This document shows positions 42,473 to 51,346 of a stretch of DNA of 64,000 nt, piece by piece. The stretch's first letter is position 1. Every line of letters begins with the position of its first letter. The stretch is taken from the NCBI RefSeq assembly GCF_022227845.1, contig NZ_JAJNQN010000006.1:62001-126000 (forward strand), in the 5' to 3' direction. A model generated the notes under the pieces. The model worked only from the letters and a program-made list of their open reading frames with translations. It ran no database searches and had not been told where the DNA came from. The DNA is from Ectothiorhodospira lacustris (GTDB lineage: Bacteria; Pseudomonadota; Gammaproteobacteria; Ectothiorhodospirales; Ectothiorhodospiraceae). The translations under genes and the position numbers were made by a program.

Positions 42473-44690
42473 GCGCAGCCTTCGCATCGTCTTTTTCATC
42501 GTCCTGTGCCTGCTCATCTTGCTGGTGGGCTACAAGCTCTACCTGAGCTTTTTCAAGGCCGGTTTCGAGGCCCTGCACGTGGAGCAACTGGAACGTATCG
42601 AAACCACCTTGGCAGGTCGGGAGTCCTTCAGCTTCGCTGTGGTGGGGAACATCAACAACTCCATCGGCCTGTTCGAGCGCCGCATGATCCCCGTGCTCAA
42701 CCGTTCCGATCTGCAGTTCATGATCTCGGCGGGCAATGCGGTCAGCGGCGGCGGGGAAGATAACTACCAGGCCATTTACGGCACCCTGGGACGGCTGCAG
42801 ATCCCCTATCTGCTCACCTTCGGTGAGACCGAACACAGCGAGTTCGGCAGTTTCCGCTTCTACGACTACTTCGGCCCCTACTTCTTCTCTTTTTCCGTGG
42901 GCGAGGCCGGTTTCATCTTCCTGGACGTGACCGGCAAGACTCCCCATGCCTGGCAGCGGCGCTGGCTGGAAGGGGAACTGGAGAGCCTGTCACGGAATGC
43001 CCGGCACCTGTTCGTCTTCCTGGGTGAGCCCATTTTGCCCGAGCAGATCATGCACGACCCCGACGCCTTCCGTCTCTCCGAACAGCCGGCGTTCAGGGCG
43101 GACCTGTTGCGCCTGTTCGAGCACTACGGGGTGGATGCGGTGTTTTCGGCTTCGCTGCCCATCTATGACCGCCGGTTCCGTGATGGCTCCCAGTTCGTGG
43201 TGACCGGGGGCGGCGGCGGCCTGCTGTCCGGCGACGAAGGCAGCTATCACCACTTCGTGCGGGTGGATGTGGGTCCCGAAGGGGTGGGCATCAGGGTGGT
43301 CCCGGTGGACCCGGTGCAGAACCGGGTCCTGCGCCTGCTGGAAAACCTCTGGTTCATCGTCTATTCCCTCTTCTACGTAGGCTATGTCAATTTCCTGCTG
43401 CTGGTGTGCGTGGTGATCCTGGTGGCGATCCGGCTCTACCGGGCCATCTTCGTGGAGAAGAACTACTACCGGGATTTCGAGTTGGACGACGTGCCGCCGT
43501 CCAGCCGTCCCCTGCGGGTGATGATGTTCACCAACAACTATCTGCCCTTCATCGGCGGGGTGCCCATCTCCATTCAGCGACTGGTGGACGGCCTGACCCG
43601 GGGCGGTGCCCAGGTGCGTGTGGTGGCTCCCTGCTACGGGGAGGGGCGAGAGACGGACCCTCGCGTGCTGCGGGTGTCGACGTGGCTGGCCTGGGGGGAG
43701 GGCGGGTCGTTCCGGCTGGCCAATCCCCTGTCTCTCCGCTTGTTCCGTGAGGCGAGGGCCTTCAGGCCGGACATCATCCATGTTCATCATCCCTTCTGGC
43801 TGGGATCCCTGGGCCTGTGGCTGGGACGCAGGCTGAAGGTGCCCGTGGTCTACACCTACCATACCCGTCTGGAGCATTTCGCCCACTATGTGCCGGTGCC
43901 GGGGTTGCTGTTCAGGAACCTCATTTCCCACTATCTGGTGGAACGGTTCGGCAGCAAGTGCGACGGCGTGATCGTGCCCACCCTGTCCACGGAAGAATAT
44001 CTGCACGTGATCGGGGTGCGTTCACAGATTCTGGTGAAGCCCACCGGCGTGGACGTGAAGGCCTTGCAGACGGTGGACAAAGACCGGGTGGACCGGCTGC
44101 GCCGCCGCCATGCCCCGGCGGATGAATTGTTGCTGGTGACCGTGTCCCGCCTGAGCAAGGAGAAGAACATCGATTTCCTGCTCCAGGGGGTGGCCTGGGT
44201 GCGCCGCCATACGGCGGTGGCCTTTAGCCTCCTGATCATCGGTGAAGGACCCGAGCGGGGCCATCTGGAGCAGCGCTGCCGGGAACTGGCCCTGTCGGGC
44301 ACCGTGACCTTGGTGGGGGCCGTGCCCCCCGACGCGGTGACCGATTACTACCATCTGGCCGACGTCTTCGTCTTTGCCTCCCAGGCGGAGACCCAGGGCA
44401 TGGTGATCCTGGAGGCCATGGCCGCCGGTCTGCCGGTGGTGGCGGTGCGCTCCAGCGGGATCGACGACGTGGTGCAGAACGACATCAACGGCTATAAGAC
44501 CGGAGAGCATCCCGCCGAGTGGGGCGAGCGACTGCAGACGGTGTTGGAGGATGCGGTGCTGCGGGCCCGGCTATCGGCCCAGGCCCGTCGGTTTGCCCGC
44601 CAGTACGACATGGGCCGCGTCAGTGAGGACGTTGCCCTGTTCTATCGGCGCCTGATCATGCTGGCGGAGCGCCGGCGCAATGCGGCCTGA
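42459..44690 (+). CDS. membrane-anchored degenerate metallophosphoesterase fused to a GT4 glycosyltransferase
   Basis: The 743-residue protein starts with a membrane helix (IVFFIVLCLLILLVGY). A calcineurin-like phosphoesterase fold follows (about 40-280), then a second hydrophobic segment (about 290-325: FIVYSLFYVGYVNFLLLVCVV) and a GT4 GT-B domain (about 350-740: FTNNYLPFIGGVPISIQRL, SRLSKEKNIDFLLQG, GEGPERGHL, SQAETQGMVILEAMAAGLPVV). In the first domain every metal-site motif is altered: GNINN for GDxxx, AGNAV for TGDLV, FGETEHS for PGNHD and SASLP for SGHxH. It is therefore probably a binding rather than a catalytic domain; the GT4 motifs are intact. The start is a GTG inside the upstream gene. 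Confidence 0.85.
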   Translation: MHPRKRSLRIVFFIVLCLLILLVGYKLYLSFFKAGFEALHVEQLERIETTLAGRESFSFAVVGNINNSIGLFERRMIPVLNRSDLQFMISAGNAVSGGGEDNYQAIYGTLGRLQIPYLLTFGETEHSEFGSFRFYDYFGPYFFSFSVGEAGFIFLDVTGKTPHAWQRRWLEGELESLSRNARHLFVFLGEPILPEQIMHDPDAFRLSEQPAFRADLLRLFEHYGVDAVFSASLPIYDRRFRDGSQFVVTGGGGGLLSGDEGSYHHFVRVDVGPEGVGIRVVPVDPVQNRVLRLLENLWFIVYSLFYVGYVNFLLLVCVVILVAIRLYRAIFVEKNYYRDFELDDVPPSSRPLRVMMFTNNYLPFIGGVPISIQRLVDGLTRGGAQVRVVAPCYGEGRETDPRVLRVSTWLAWGEGGSFRLANPLSLRLFREARAFRPDIIHVHHPFWLGSLGLWLGRRLKVPVVYTYHTRLEHFAHYVPVPGLLFRNLISHYLVERFGSKCDGVIVPTLSTEEYLHVIGVRSQILVKPTGVDVKALQTVDKDRVDRLRRRHAPADELLLVTVSRLSKEKNIDFLLQGVAWVRRHTAVAFSLLIIGEGPERGHLEQRCRELALSGTVTLVGAVPPDAVTDYYHLADVFVFASQAETQGMVILEAMAAGLPVVAVRSSGIDDVVQNDINGYKTGEHPAEWGERLQTVLEDAVLRARLSAQARRFARQYDMGRVSEDVALFYRRLIMLAERRRNAA

Positions 44691-44712
44691 GGGGGAGGAG
44701 GGAATGCTTTAT

Positions 44713-45369
44713 TCAGCCATCGAACCGGTAGCCGAACATCTCGATATCCTCCCGGTAGTGCTCGGCCACCATCCGGGCCGTCTCGTCGGTGTAGTAGCGA
44801 CGGAAGTCGTCCCGCCCCTCCGCCTTGCGTCGGTGGGGCAGGGCGACCCGGGGGATGCCGATGCGGTCGCAGATGGTGTCGAAATCCTCCTGCAGGGACT
44901 CGTAATGGCCGATGAAGTCCACGATCCGGTTACCCCGCAGATCCACCACATAATCCCGCTGCAGTTCCCGTGACGTATCCAGCAGGTAGTTCCAGGGTCG
45001 TTCCGGGTCGAACTTCAGCCTGACGAACTGCTCGAAGGTCTCCACCCCTTCCAGGACATGGGGCCGTTCCTTGCGGATATGAAAGAACGAGCTTACCTGC
45101 AGGTCCCAGGGATTGCGCACGAACACGAACTTGAACAGCCCGTCATAGAGTTCCGCCGGCAGCATCTCCCGGGCGGCGATGGCCTTGGCATGGCGGGGAA
45201 ACTTGGTGCCGATGCGATGCCCGGACACCTGGTCCAGCTTGTTGGCGAGGAACATGGGCACGCCCCAGGGACCCTGGTAGCGGTATTTCGACAGGGCCGC
45301 CCGCACGCTGGTGCCGCCCGTCTTGGCGATGTGGACGAACAGGAAGTTGTGTTTCAGGGACAGGAGCAT
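44713..45369 (-). CDS. PAPS-dependent sulfotransferase family protein
   Basis: The 218-residue cytoplasmic protein has the 5'-phosphosulfate loop FVHIAKTGGTSVRAAL near the N-terminus and the 3'-phosphate site KFVFVRNPWDLQVSSFFH. The later segment FIGHYESLQEDFDTICDRIG is typical of sulfotransferase family 2 enzymes that act on glycans. It should move sulfate from PAPS to a sugar. It is divergent from nothing and convergent on the GT4 fusion gene (22 bp between stops). PAPS is made by the nearby cysD-cysNC. The acceptor is unknown. Confidence 0.85.
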   Translation of the reverse strand: MLLSLKHNFLFVHIAKTGGTSVRAALSKYRYQGPWGVPMFLANKLDQVSGHRIGTKFPRHAKAIAAREMLPAELYDGLFKFVFVRNPWDLQVSSFFHIRKERPHVLEGVETFEQFVRLKFDPERPWNYLLDTSRELQRDYVVDLRGNRIVDFIGHYESLQEDFDTICDRIGIPRVALPHRRKAEGRDDFRRYYTDETARMVAEHYREDIEMFGYRFDG

Positions 45370-45412
45370 GGGGAATGAAAGTCCTGGATTGGATCTGAAA
45401 TTGTGAAAAGGT

Positions 45413-45507
<95 letters not shown>

Positions 45508-45552
45508 GCTGTTACTGCCGCTTCCCTTGCCGTCACTCCTGCTTCTTCCTCT

Positions 45553-45641
45553 GCCGTCACTCCCGCGAACGCGGGAGCCCAGAATTCAAAATCGTCAGTC
45601 TCTCACTGGATTCCCGCTTTCGCGGGAATGACGGGTAATCC
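45553..45641. repeat. family A repeat copy 5, left direct repeat of the rhombosortase region
   Basis: This 89-bp element (GTCACTCCCGCGAACGCGGG ... ATTCCCGCTTTCGCGGGAAT) is in inverted orientation relative to copies 1-4. It matches the copy at 48070-48158 with only 3 differences. A short duplicated tail (CGGGAATGATGGGTAATCC) follows. Confidence 0.93.
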
Positions 45642-45961
45642 GGGAATGATGGGTAATCCGGTTCAGGACATTCCCGGTTCACCCCGGGACTGCAACGGAT
45701 AAACCTTCTGAGCGAACAGGATATTCTATGCCCAAAGGGATGAAGAAGTAACCAACAGGGTCCATCAGAAGGCACCTGCCACGACATTGACCCGTTTGCG
45801 CGACGCCCCCATCATGGACCTCGGGGTGCGGACAGATGCTCCGGGCCAAGGATACCTCCCATGGCCCTGGCCCAAGGCGATCTTGAGTAGCTTGAACCGT
45901 TATCCTGCCTCTATTTTGAGGCCTGATGATGCAAACCATCGTGGTGCGCTAACCCATCCTG
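45642..45961. other. 320-bp gap before the rhombosortase gene
   Basis: The first 25 bp are the repeat tail. The rest shows no supported open frame, no RNA gene and no clear promoter elements. It presumably holds the rhombosortase promoter. A minus-strand frame at 45679-45939 has no family features. Confidence 0.4.
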
Positions 45962-46582
45962 ATGTCCATGCCAGCCTCTGCAGCCCCATGGGGAAAACTC
46001 ACCGGCGTATGCCTGCCTGTGGGCATGATAGCCATTTCCCTGCTGTTGGCCGCCTTTGGCAGCCTGGAGGCGCTGAGCTATGAGAGGGGATTGCTCCTCC
46101 ATGAGCCGTGGCGACTGGCCACCGCTCACCTGACCCATCTTGGCATGGCGCATCTGGCGATGAATGCAGTCGGGCTGATGCTGATCTGGATGCTGTTGGG
46201 AGATGCGATGCCGGTGGGCCGCTGGTTGCTGACTGTTGTCCTCAGCGCCGCGGGGATCAACCTGGGGCTCTGGCTGCTATCCCCTGACATCACATGGTAT
46301 GTGGGGCTCTCCGGTGTCCTGCACGGCATGTGGGCGGCAGCGGCGTGGACCCGGGCGCGAGCACGGCCCTGGTCCGGTTATGTCCTGCTGTCAGTGCTGA
46401 TTCTCAAGCTGGCTGTAGAACAGTGTTCCCCGGGCGCCGGCGCGACGGCCATGCCGATGGGTGGGGAAGTGGTGATCGAGGCCCACCTTTACGGCGCCTT
46501 GGCGGGCCTGTTAGCGGGCCTTTTCCCGTCAAAGGGAAAAGGCCCGAGATGGCCGGATCCGCCCGGTGTTATCGGGCGCTGA
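45962..46582 (+). CDS. rrtA: rhombosortase (rhomboid-family intramembrane protease)
   Basis: Rhombosortases cut proteins that carry a C-terminal GlyGly-CTERM anchor, releasing or re-anchoring them at the surface. The 206-residue product has about six membrane helices and the rhomboid features: HLTHLGMAHLAMNAVGL, the serine in GLSGVLHG (Ser118) and His175 in EAHLYGALAGLLAG. The size suits the RrtA subfamily. The trypsin-like protease at 47015-48055 carries the matching C-terminal signal, so enzyme and substrate are neighbours. It converges with the META-domain gene, overlapping by 14 bp. Confidence 0.88.
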   Translation: MSMPASAAPWGKLTGVCLPVGMIAISLLLAAFGSLEALSYERGLLLHEPWRLATAHLTHLGMAHLAMNAVGLMLIWMLLGDAMPVGRWLLTVVLSAAGINLGLWLLSPDITWYVGLSGVLHGMWAAAAWTRARARPWSGYVLLSVLILKLAVEQCSPGAGATAMPMGGEVVIEAHLYGALAGLLAGLFPSKGKGPRWPDPPGVIGR

Positions 46583-47027
46583 ACACCCAGCGATCCCCAT
46601 TTTCCCATTCCAGTACCAGACGGTCTGCTTCCACATGGTATCGGGACACCCGTTGCAGGGCGGCCAGATAGCGCGGCTCCAGGTTGCGATGGGCTGGATC
46701 ATCGATGACACAGCGGGCACGGGTGCTGCGAGACGGTCCGATGCTGAGCTGCTGCCCGTCGATCCTGACCGCCCCGTGCCATCGGTTGCAGGCTACCTGT
46801 CCGTGGGCGGTCTCGTCCTCTGCGGTCAGGATCAGGGTGAAGGGAGCGATCCGTGCATCGGGCTGCCAGCGCAGGGCCTGCTCTTCCACCATGCTCAATT
46901 GCCACTGGTTGAACAGGGGATTTGTCTGCATGGACCCGGATTCCTTCTGGTGGGCGGCACAGCCGCTCACCAGAAGGAGGGCCATGACCATGGTCGGGAA
47001 TATTGATGCGCGCATCATGACATCCAT
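46569..47027 (-). CDS. META-domain lipoprotein
   Basis: The 152-residue protein has a lipoprotein signal (MALLLVSGCAAH) and a META/HslJ-like domain: NQWQLSMVEEQALRW, FTLILTAEDETAHGQVACNRWHGAV and LVLEWENGDRWVF. META proteins are envelope-associated and of unclear role; E. coli HslJ is linked to heat and novobiocin tolerance. The ATG lies within the last codons of the upstream protease gene (13-bp overlap), so it is probably cotranslated. Internal starts at 47018 and 47015 are possible. Confidence 0.8.
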   Translation of the reverse strand: MDVMMRASIFPTMVMALLLVSGCAAHQKESGSMQTNPLFNQWQLSMVEEQALRWQPDARIAPFTLILTAEDETAHGQVACNRWHGAVRIDGQQLSIGPSRSTRARCVIDDPAHRNLEPRYLAALQRVSRYHVEADRLVLEWENGDRWVFSAR

Positions 47028-48055
47028 GATCTCCTTCTGCCGCCGGAGGCCCCTGCCGACAGCAGGGCCTTGCCCAGTACCAGCAGCACCAGCAGACCGA
47101 TCACAACCGGTGACATGGCCCCGCCACCGCCCCGGGATGATCCCTCATCTTCCTGGGTGTAGAAGGTGATCCAGTCGCTGAAACGGGAGACACGGGTATA
47201 GACACCGGGATAGTACGGCTTGGCGCAGCCTTCTCCCCAACTGGTCACCCCTGCCAGCAGGTAACTGGTGCCATCGCTTGAACGGACCGCCAGAGGGCCG
47301 CCGCTGTCACCCTGACAGGTATCCCTGCCGCCGCCCTGGTAACCGGCACAGAACATGTTGTCGGTGATGTCCCCATCCATGTACTGCATGTCCGTCATGC
47401 AACTGGCATTGTCCAGAATGGGTACCAGTGCCTTTTGCAGGAGGGTGGGAAAGATGCGGATGAATTCCGAGCCTTCCTGCCGTTCCCCCGTGGAGCCCCA
47501 ACCACTGATCAGACCCAGAGTGGCGGGCGCCGCCACAATCCTTTCGTTGGCGGGGGTCACCAGGTCAATGGGCAGGCAGGCGGGGCATGTCACCGGCTCT
47601 TCGACAAAAAGGAGGGCAATATCGTTATCGTTGCCGGCTGGATCATAATCCGGGTGAATGATCAGGCGCGCCACATTCCTGATGATGGCGGCATCGGCGT
47701 GAAGGAGGTCATTGATTCCCGCCACGATAGAAAGGTCTTGCGGAAACGGGATATCGAAAAGGGTGCCTTCGTCGGTGTAGTTATCGAAACAATGGGCGGC
47801 AGAGACGATCCACTGGGGTGTGATCAGGGTGCCGCCACATTGGGTCTGGGCGAAGAGATCCCTGGCCTCCTCGGGGCCCCTGACCACCCCGATCTGCCAG
47901 GGAATCTCGCCGCTTCTGACTGCCTCGCCACCGATGATTCTGGAACCGGGCTGCCCCGCCGAAACCGAAGCCACCCAGCCCGTCAATGCGACGGCCAAGA
48001 GCATTGGTAGCCACCATCCTGCATTGCCGCATTGCCTGAATATGAGGTTTTTCAA
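47015..48055 (-). CDS. trypsin-like serine protease with GlyGly-CTERM sorting signal
   Basis: The 346-residue protein has a signal peptide (about 1-34, cut near VSAG), the activation site IIGGEAV and a complete S1 triad: His88 (SAAHCF), Asp145 (DNDIALL), Ser251 (CQGDSGGP). Asp245 at the base of the pocket predicts cleavage after Arg/Lys. Six cysteines or more suggest disulfides. The C-terminus (about 308-344) has a Gly-rich motif GGGGAMS, a hydrophobic helix (PVVIGLLVLLVLGKALL) and a basic tail GGRRRS, which is a GlyGly-CTERM signal. The rhombosortase next door should process it. Type II secretion is the usual export route. Confidence 0.9.
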   Translation of the reverse strand: MKNLIFRQCGNAGWWLPMLLAVALTGWVASVSAGQPGSRIIGGEAVRSGEIPWQIGVVRGPEEARDLFAQTQCGGTLITPQWIVSAAHCFDNYTDEGTLFDIPFPQDLSIVAGINDLLHADAAIIRNVARLIIHPDYDPAGNDNDIALLFVEEPVTCPACLPIDLVTPANERIVAAPATLGLISGWGSTGERQEGSEFIRIFPTLLQKALVPILDNASCMTDMQYMDGDITDNMFCAGYQGGGRDTCQGDSGGPLAVRSSDGTSYLLAGVTSWGEGCAKPYYPGVYTRVSRFSDWITFYTQEDEGSSRGGGGAMSPVVIGLLVLLVLGKALLSAGASGGRRRSWMS

Positions 48056-48069
48056 CTGTCGTTTTCTCC

Positions 48070-48158
48070 GCCGTCACTCCCGCGAAAGCGGGAGCCCAGA
48101 ATTCAAAATTGTCAGTCTATCACTGGATTCCCGCTTTCGCGGGAATGACGGGTAATCC
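48070..48158. repeat. family A repeat copy 6, right direct repeat of the rhombosortase region
   Basis: It is 89 bp, in the same orientation as copy 5, with 3 mismatches between them. It overlaps the 3' end of the glycosyltransferase gene that ends at 48112, so part of the element is translated there. Confidence 0.93.
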
Positions 48159-49305
48159 CGCGGCTCAGGACATGCTCAGGCCCCGTCCCAGGACCCACCC
48201 CCATGACCGCCAGATAGCGCTCGGCACTTACCCGTGCCCGATATTCCGCCACCGCCGCCCGGATCTCATCGGCCGGCAACGGCGCCTCCAGCGTCCTGAC
48301 CATGGCATCCTCCAGGGCGGCCACATCCCCCACCGGCACCAGCGGCCCGTATCGCCCGTCCCGCAGGATCTCCCGTGGTCCGCTGCGACAGTCCGTGGAC
48401 ACCACCGGCAGCCCCAGTGCCATGGCCTCGGTGAGGGCATTGGGAGAACCTTCCCAGGCCGACGACAGCACGAACAGGCGCGCCCGGCTCAGCCAGGCAT
48501 AGGGGTTGGGGGCAAAACCGGGCATCAGCACCCGGTCTGCCACACCCAGTGAGCGGGCCAGGGCCGTCAGGGCTTCCCGATCCCCGCCTTCCCCCAGGAT
48601 GATCAACCGCGCTGGCCGCCGCCCCCGCACCCCGGCAAAGGCCCGCAGCAGGGTGGGAAAGTCTTTTTGCCGGGTGAGTCGCCCCATGCCGATGATCACC
48701 GGATCACCTCCATCCTCTAGCCAGGGATGAGGGGCGGGCTCGGCGGCCAGGGTTTCCAGGTCGGGGGTGATCACCGGGTTGCGCACCACATGCACCTTCT
48801 CTTCGGGCAGGCCGGTGATCCCGCGCACATCATCGGCCACCCCCCGGGACACCGCGATGATGCCGTCCGCCAGGGGATAGAGCCGACGCATGGGGCGGTA
48901 ACGCATCCACTTTCGCAATCCCGAACGCGCCTCCAGTGCCTCCGACAGGGTGGTACCCAGGCGGATAAAGACGCGAGTGTCCACGCCGGCCAGCCGTCGG
49001 GCCTTGAGCGCCGCCCGACCGGCCCGATCCTTGGCGGCCAACAGCAGGACCGGGCGGTGTTCCCGTAAGTAGCGGGCCAGGGGTGCGATGCTCAGGGCGC
49101 TGTGGCGGGTGCCCAGGCGGATGATGTTGACGGTCTCCGGCAGCGCCTGCAGATGCCGGCTTTCCTCGCGGATCAGTACCAGATCAATGGACAGGCCCAT
49201 GCCCGTCAGTTCCCGGACCAGGTTCAGCACCATGCGTTCGACGCCGCCCTCGCCGGAGAGGGAGATGAGAATGGCCAGATGAGGTGAGGAGAGATCGCGT
49301 TTCAC
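48112..49305 (-). CDS. GT4 glycosyltransferase, last gene of the polysaccharide operon
   Basis: The 397-residue GT-B enzyme has a Rossmann N-half (LSGEGGVERMVLNLVREL) and a nucleotide-sugar-binding C-half (GMGRLTRQKDFPTLLRAF, ILGEGGDREAL, SSAWEGSPNALTEAMALGLPVVSTD). It is clearly paralogous to the genes at 49302 and 52759. The final 14 residues (ITRHSRESGNPVID) are encoded by a family A repeat, so the natural C-terminus has probably been replaced or extended. Its ATG overlaps the upstream stop by 4 bp. Sugar and acceptor are unknown. Confidence 0.88.
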   Translation of the reverse strand: MKRDLSSPHLAILISLSGEGGVERMVLNLVRELTGMGLSIDLVLIREESRHLQALPETVNIIRLGTRHSALSIAPLARYLREHRPVLLLAAKDRAGRAALKARRLAGVDTRVFIRLGTTLSEALEARSGLRKWMRYRPMRRLYPLADGIIAVSRGVADDVRGITGLPEEKVHVVRNPVITPDLETLAAEPAPHPWLEDGGDPVIIGMGRLTRQKDFPTLLRAFAGVRGRRPARLIILGEGGDREALTALARSLGVADRVLMPGFAPNPYAWLSRARLFVLSSAWEGSPNALTEAMALGLPVVSTDCRSGPREILRDGRYGPLVPVGDVAALEDAMVRTLEAPLPADEIRAAVAEYRARVSAERYLAVMGVGPGTGPEHVLSRGITRHSRESGNPVID

Positions 49306-50414
49306 AGTCCCATGGCCTCCCGGTACGCCCTGGCGCTATCGGCGACCCGATATCGGGTCACCGCACTTTTCAGGGTCCGCGGGTCTGCGGGATGATCCAG
49401 GCAATGACCAATGCTCGTTGCCATGGCCTGTGCATCCCCCACGTCCACCAGTCTGCCGAGGCGTCCTCCGTCCAACACCTCCCGGGGACCGCTGGGGCAA
49501 TCGGTGGATACCACCGGGATGCCCAGGGCCATGGCCTCGATCAGTGCCACCGGCATGCCTTCCCAGCGGGAGGCATGGGCAAAGACCCTCGCCCGGCTTA
49601 GGCAGGCATACGGATTGCCCACGAACCCGGGCAGACTCACCCGGTCGGCGATGCCCAGATCTCGGCCCAGAGCTTCCAGAGTAGGCCTTTCCCGGCCCTC
49701 GCCCAGAATCATCAGCCGGGCCGGGCGCTGTTTCAGCACCAGGGCAAAGGCCCGCAGCAGGGTGGCGTAATCCTTGCGTCGGGACAACTCTCCGATGGCC
49801 ACCACCCAGGGATCGTCACCGTCCATGTCCACGGGCAGGGCGGTCGGATCGGCGGCCAGCGATTCCAGATCGTCACGGATGATGGGGCTGGGCACCACCT
49901 GCAGGCGGGTGATTCGCTGACCTGAAATCTGTCGCAGATCCTCTGCGCAACCGTGAGAGGGGACCAGCACCCCGTCGGCCCGGGGATACAGATGACGGAT
50001 AGAGAGCCGTTGCCGCCATCGTTCCAGTGGCTTGCGATCCGCCAGATTGACGGAGACGGTCGTGCCCACCCGCACATATACCCGGGTATCCACGCCCGCC
50101 AGGGCACGGGCCAGGATGGCGGTACGATTGACCCGGTCCTTGTCGGTGAGCAGCACCAAAGGCTGGTGCCGCCGCAGATAGCCCACCAGGGCCGGCAGGG
50201 ACGTGCTCACATGGGCGCGGCCCAGGGGCACGATCCGCAGGCCCAGCGGGGGATCAGGCAGGTGGGGACCATGACCCTCAAGGGTGAGCAGATCCACCGA
50301 CAGCCCCTGATCCACCAGGGCCGGCAGCAGGTTGCCCATGATGCGGTCAACCCCACTGTGGCCGGAGGTGGCGAGGAATACCGCCAATTTTCGGGATGGG
50401 GAGCCCGGGATCAT
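49302..50414 (-). CDS. GT4 glycosyltransferase
   Basis: The 370-residue GT-B enzyme starts at MIPGSPSRKLAVFLATSG; the longer frame to 50516 would lie inside the upstream GT2 gene. Conserved segments are GHSGVDRIMGNLLPAL, AIGELSRRKDYATLLRAFA, ILGEGRERPTLEAL and ASRWEGMPVALIEAMALGIPVV. It is a paralogue of the downstream gene. ATGA overlaps link it to both neighbours (50411-50414 and 49302-49305). It probably adds one sugar of a surface glycan. Confidence 0.88.
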   Translation of the reverse strand: MIPGSPSRKLAVFLATSGHSGVDRIMGNLLPALVDQGLSVDLLTLEGHGPHLPDPPLGLRIVPLGRAHVSTSLPALVGYLRRHQPLVLLTDKDRVNRTAILARALAGVDTRVYVRVGTTVSVNLADRKPLERWRQRLSIRHLYPRADGVLVPSHGCAEDLRQISGQRITRLQVVPSPIIRDDLESLAADPTALPVDMDGDDPWVVAIGELSRRKDYATLLRAFALVLKQRPARLMILGEGRERPTLEALGRDLGIADRVSLPGFVGNPYACLSRARVFAHASRWEGMPVALIEAMALGIPVVSTDCPSGPREVLDGGRLGRLVDVGDAQAMATSIGHCLDHPADPRTLKSAVTRYRVADSARAYREAMGL

Positions 50415-51346
50415 CGTCTGATTCCCCGCAGTTTGGCCTTGAGTATGTCCAGAATGTATAAGCTGGTGGCTTTGGGTAGTGCCATGTACCACCAGTGTCG
50501 TTTCCAGCAATGGCATTTTTGTTCGTCAATTGGGATACGGGCGTGAAGGGCAAAGCGAAGGTACTGAATATGGAGACGGAACAGTTGCTTTGGTAAATGA
50601 TGCTCTTTGTGTAAAGTGATTTCTTCCTGGTAATACAGCGTGAATCCTTGGGGATTGCGAAAACGATAATTGAATCTGTTTGCGCTGATGCCATCCGGCG
50701 CATGGCGGTTGATCTGTACTGGAGTGTTACTGAAGCGAATCATGTATTCATGAGCCATACGGCGCAATATAAGAGTCGGGCGCATATGACGCTCGCCGGG
50801 AAATCTGGGATAGGGATATTTTCTGAGCACCTCAATCCTCAGTGCTTCCCTGCGCTCACCATTCATGCGGCAATGACGGAATATATCCAGATAATTTGAA
50901 TCCATGAAATCTTTCGGATAGGGGTCCCCGGATAATCTGCCCTCTTCATTCAGGCAGATTCCCGCGACACCCGCAAATTTTTCCCGAATGTCCTGTGGGA
51001 TATTTTTCCAGTATTTCCAGAGCTGCTTCAGGGCATCAGGTAATAGGGAATCGTCGGAATCGAGAGTGATGAAAAGCTTTCCACGCGCCAGCTTTAGAGC
51101 ATGGTTATGAGCGGCATGCTTGCCCTGGTTTTCTTGCCATGCGTAGGTGATGGGGAAGGGGGCAGTTACCTGCCAGGTTTTCACCAAGTCCATGGTGTTA
51201 TCTTGGGATCCGTCATCAATGATGATGACTTCAAGATTATTGTAGGTTGAGTCCTGAATGCTTTTTAAAGTCCTTGCCAAAGTGTGGGCGCGATTATAGG
51301 TTGGTATGAATATGCTGAAGTCGGGTTGAGTTTTTATTGAGGCCAT
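50411..51346 (-). CDS. GT2 glycosyltransferase
   Basis: This 311-residue GT-A enzyme has FSIFIPTYNRAHTLARTLKSI, VIIIDDGSQDNT and the DSD metal motif in FITLDSDDSLL. The rest is less conserved and has no membrane helix. Its codon and base use is noticeably more AT-rich than the genes around it, which points to recent transfer. It starts the ATGA-coupled three-gene run toward 48112. Donor and acceptor cannot be told. Confidence 0.88.
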   Translation of the reverse strand: MASIKTQPDFSIFIPTYNRAHTLARTLKSIQDSTYNNLEVIIIDDGSQDNTMDLVKTWQVTAPFPITYAWQENQGKHAAHNHALKLARGKLFITLDSDDSLLPDALKQLWKYWKNIPQDIREKFAGVAGICLNEEGRLSGDPYPKDFMDSNYLDIFRHCRMNGERREALRIEVLRKYPYPRFPGERHMRPTLILRRMAHEYMIRFSNTPVQINRHAPDGISANRFNYRFRNPQGFTLYYQEEITLHKEHHLPKQLFRLHIQYLRFALHARIPIDEQKCHCWKRHWWYMALPKATSLYILDILKAKLRGIRR

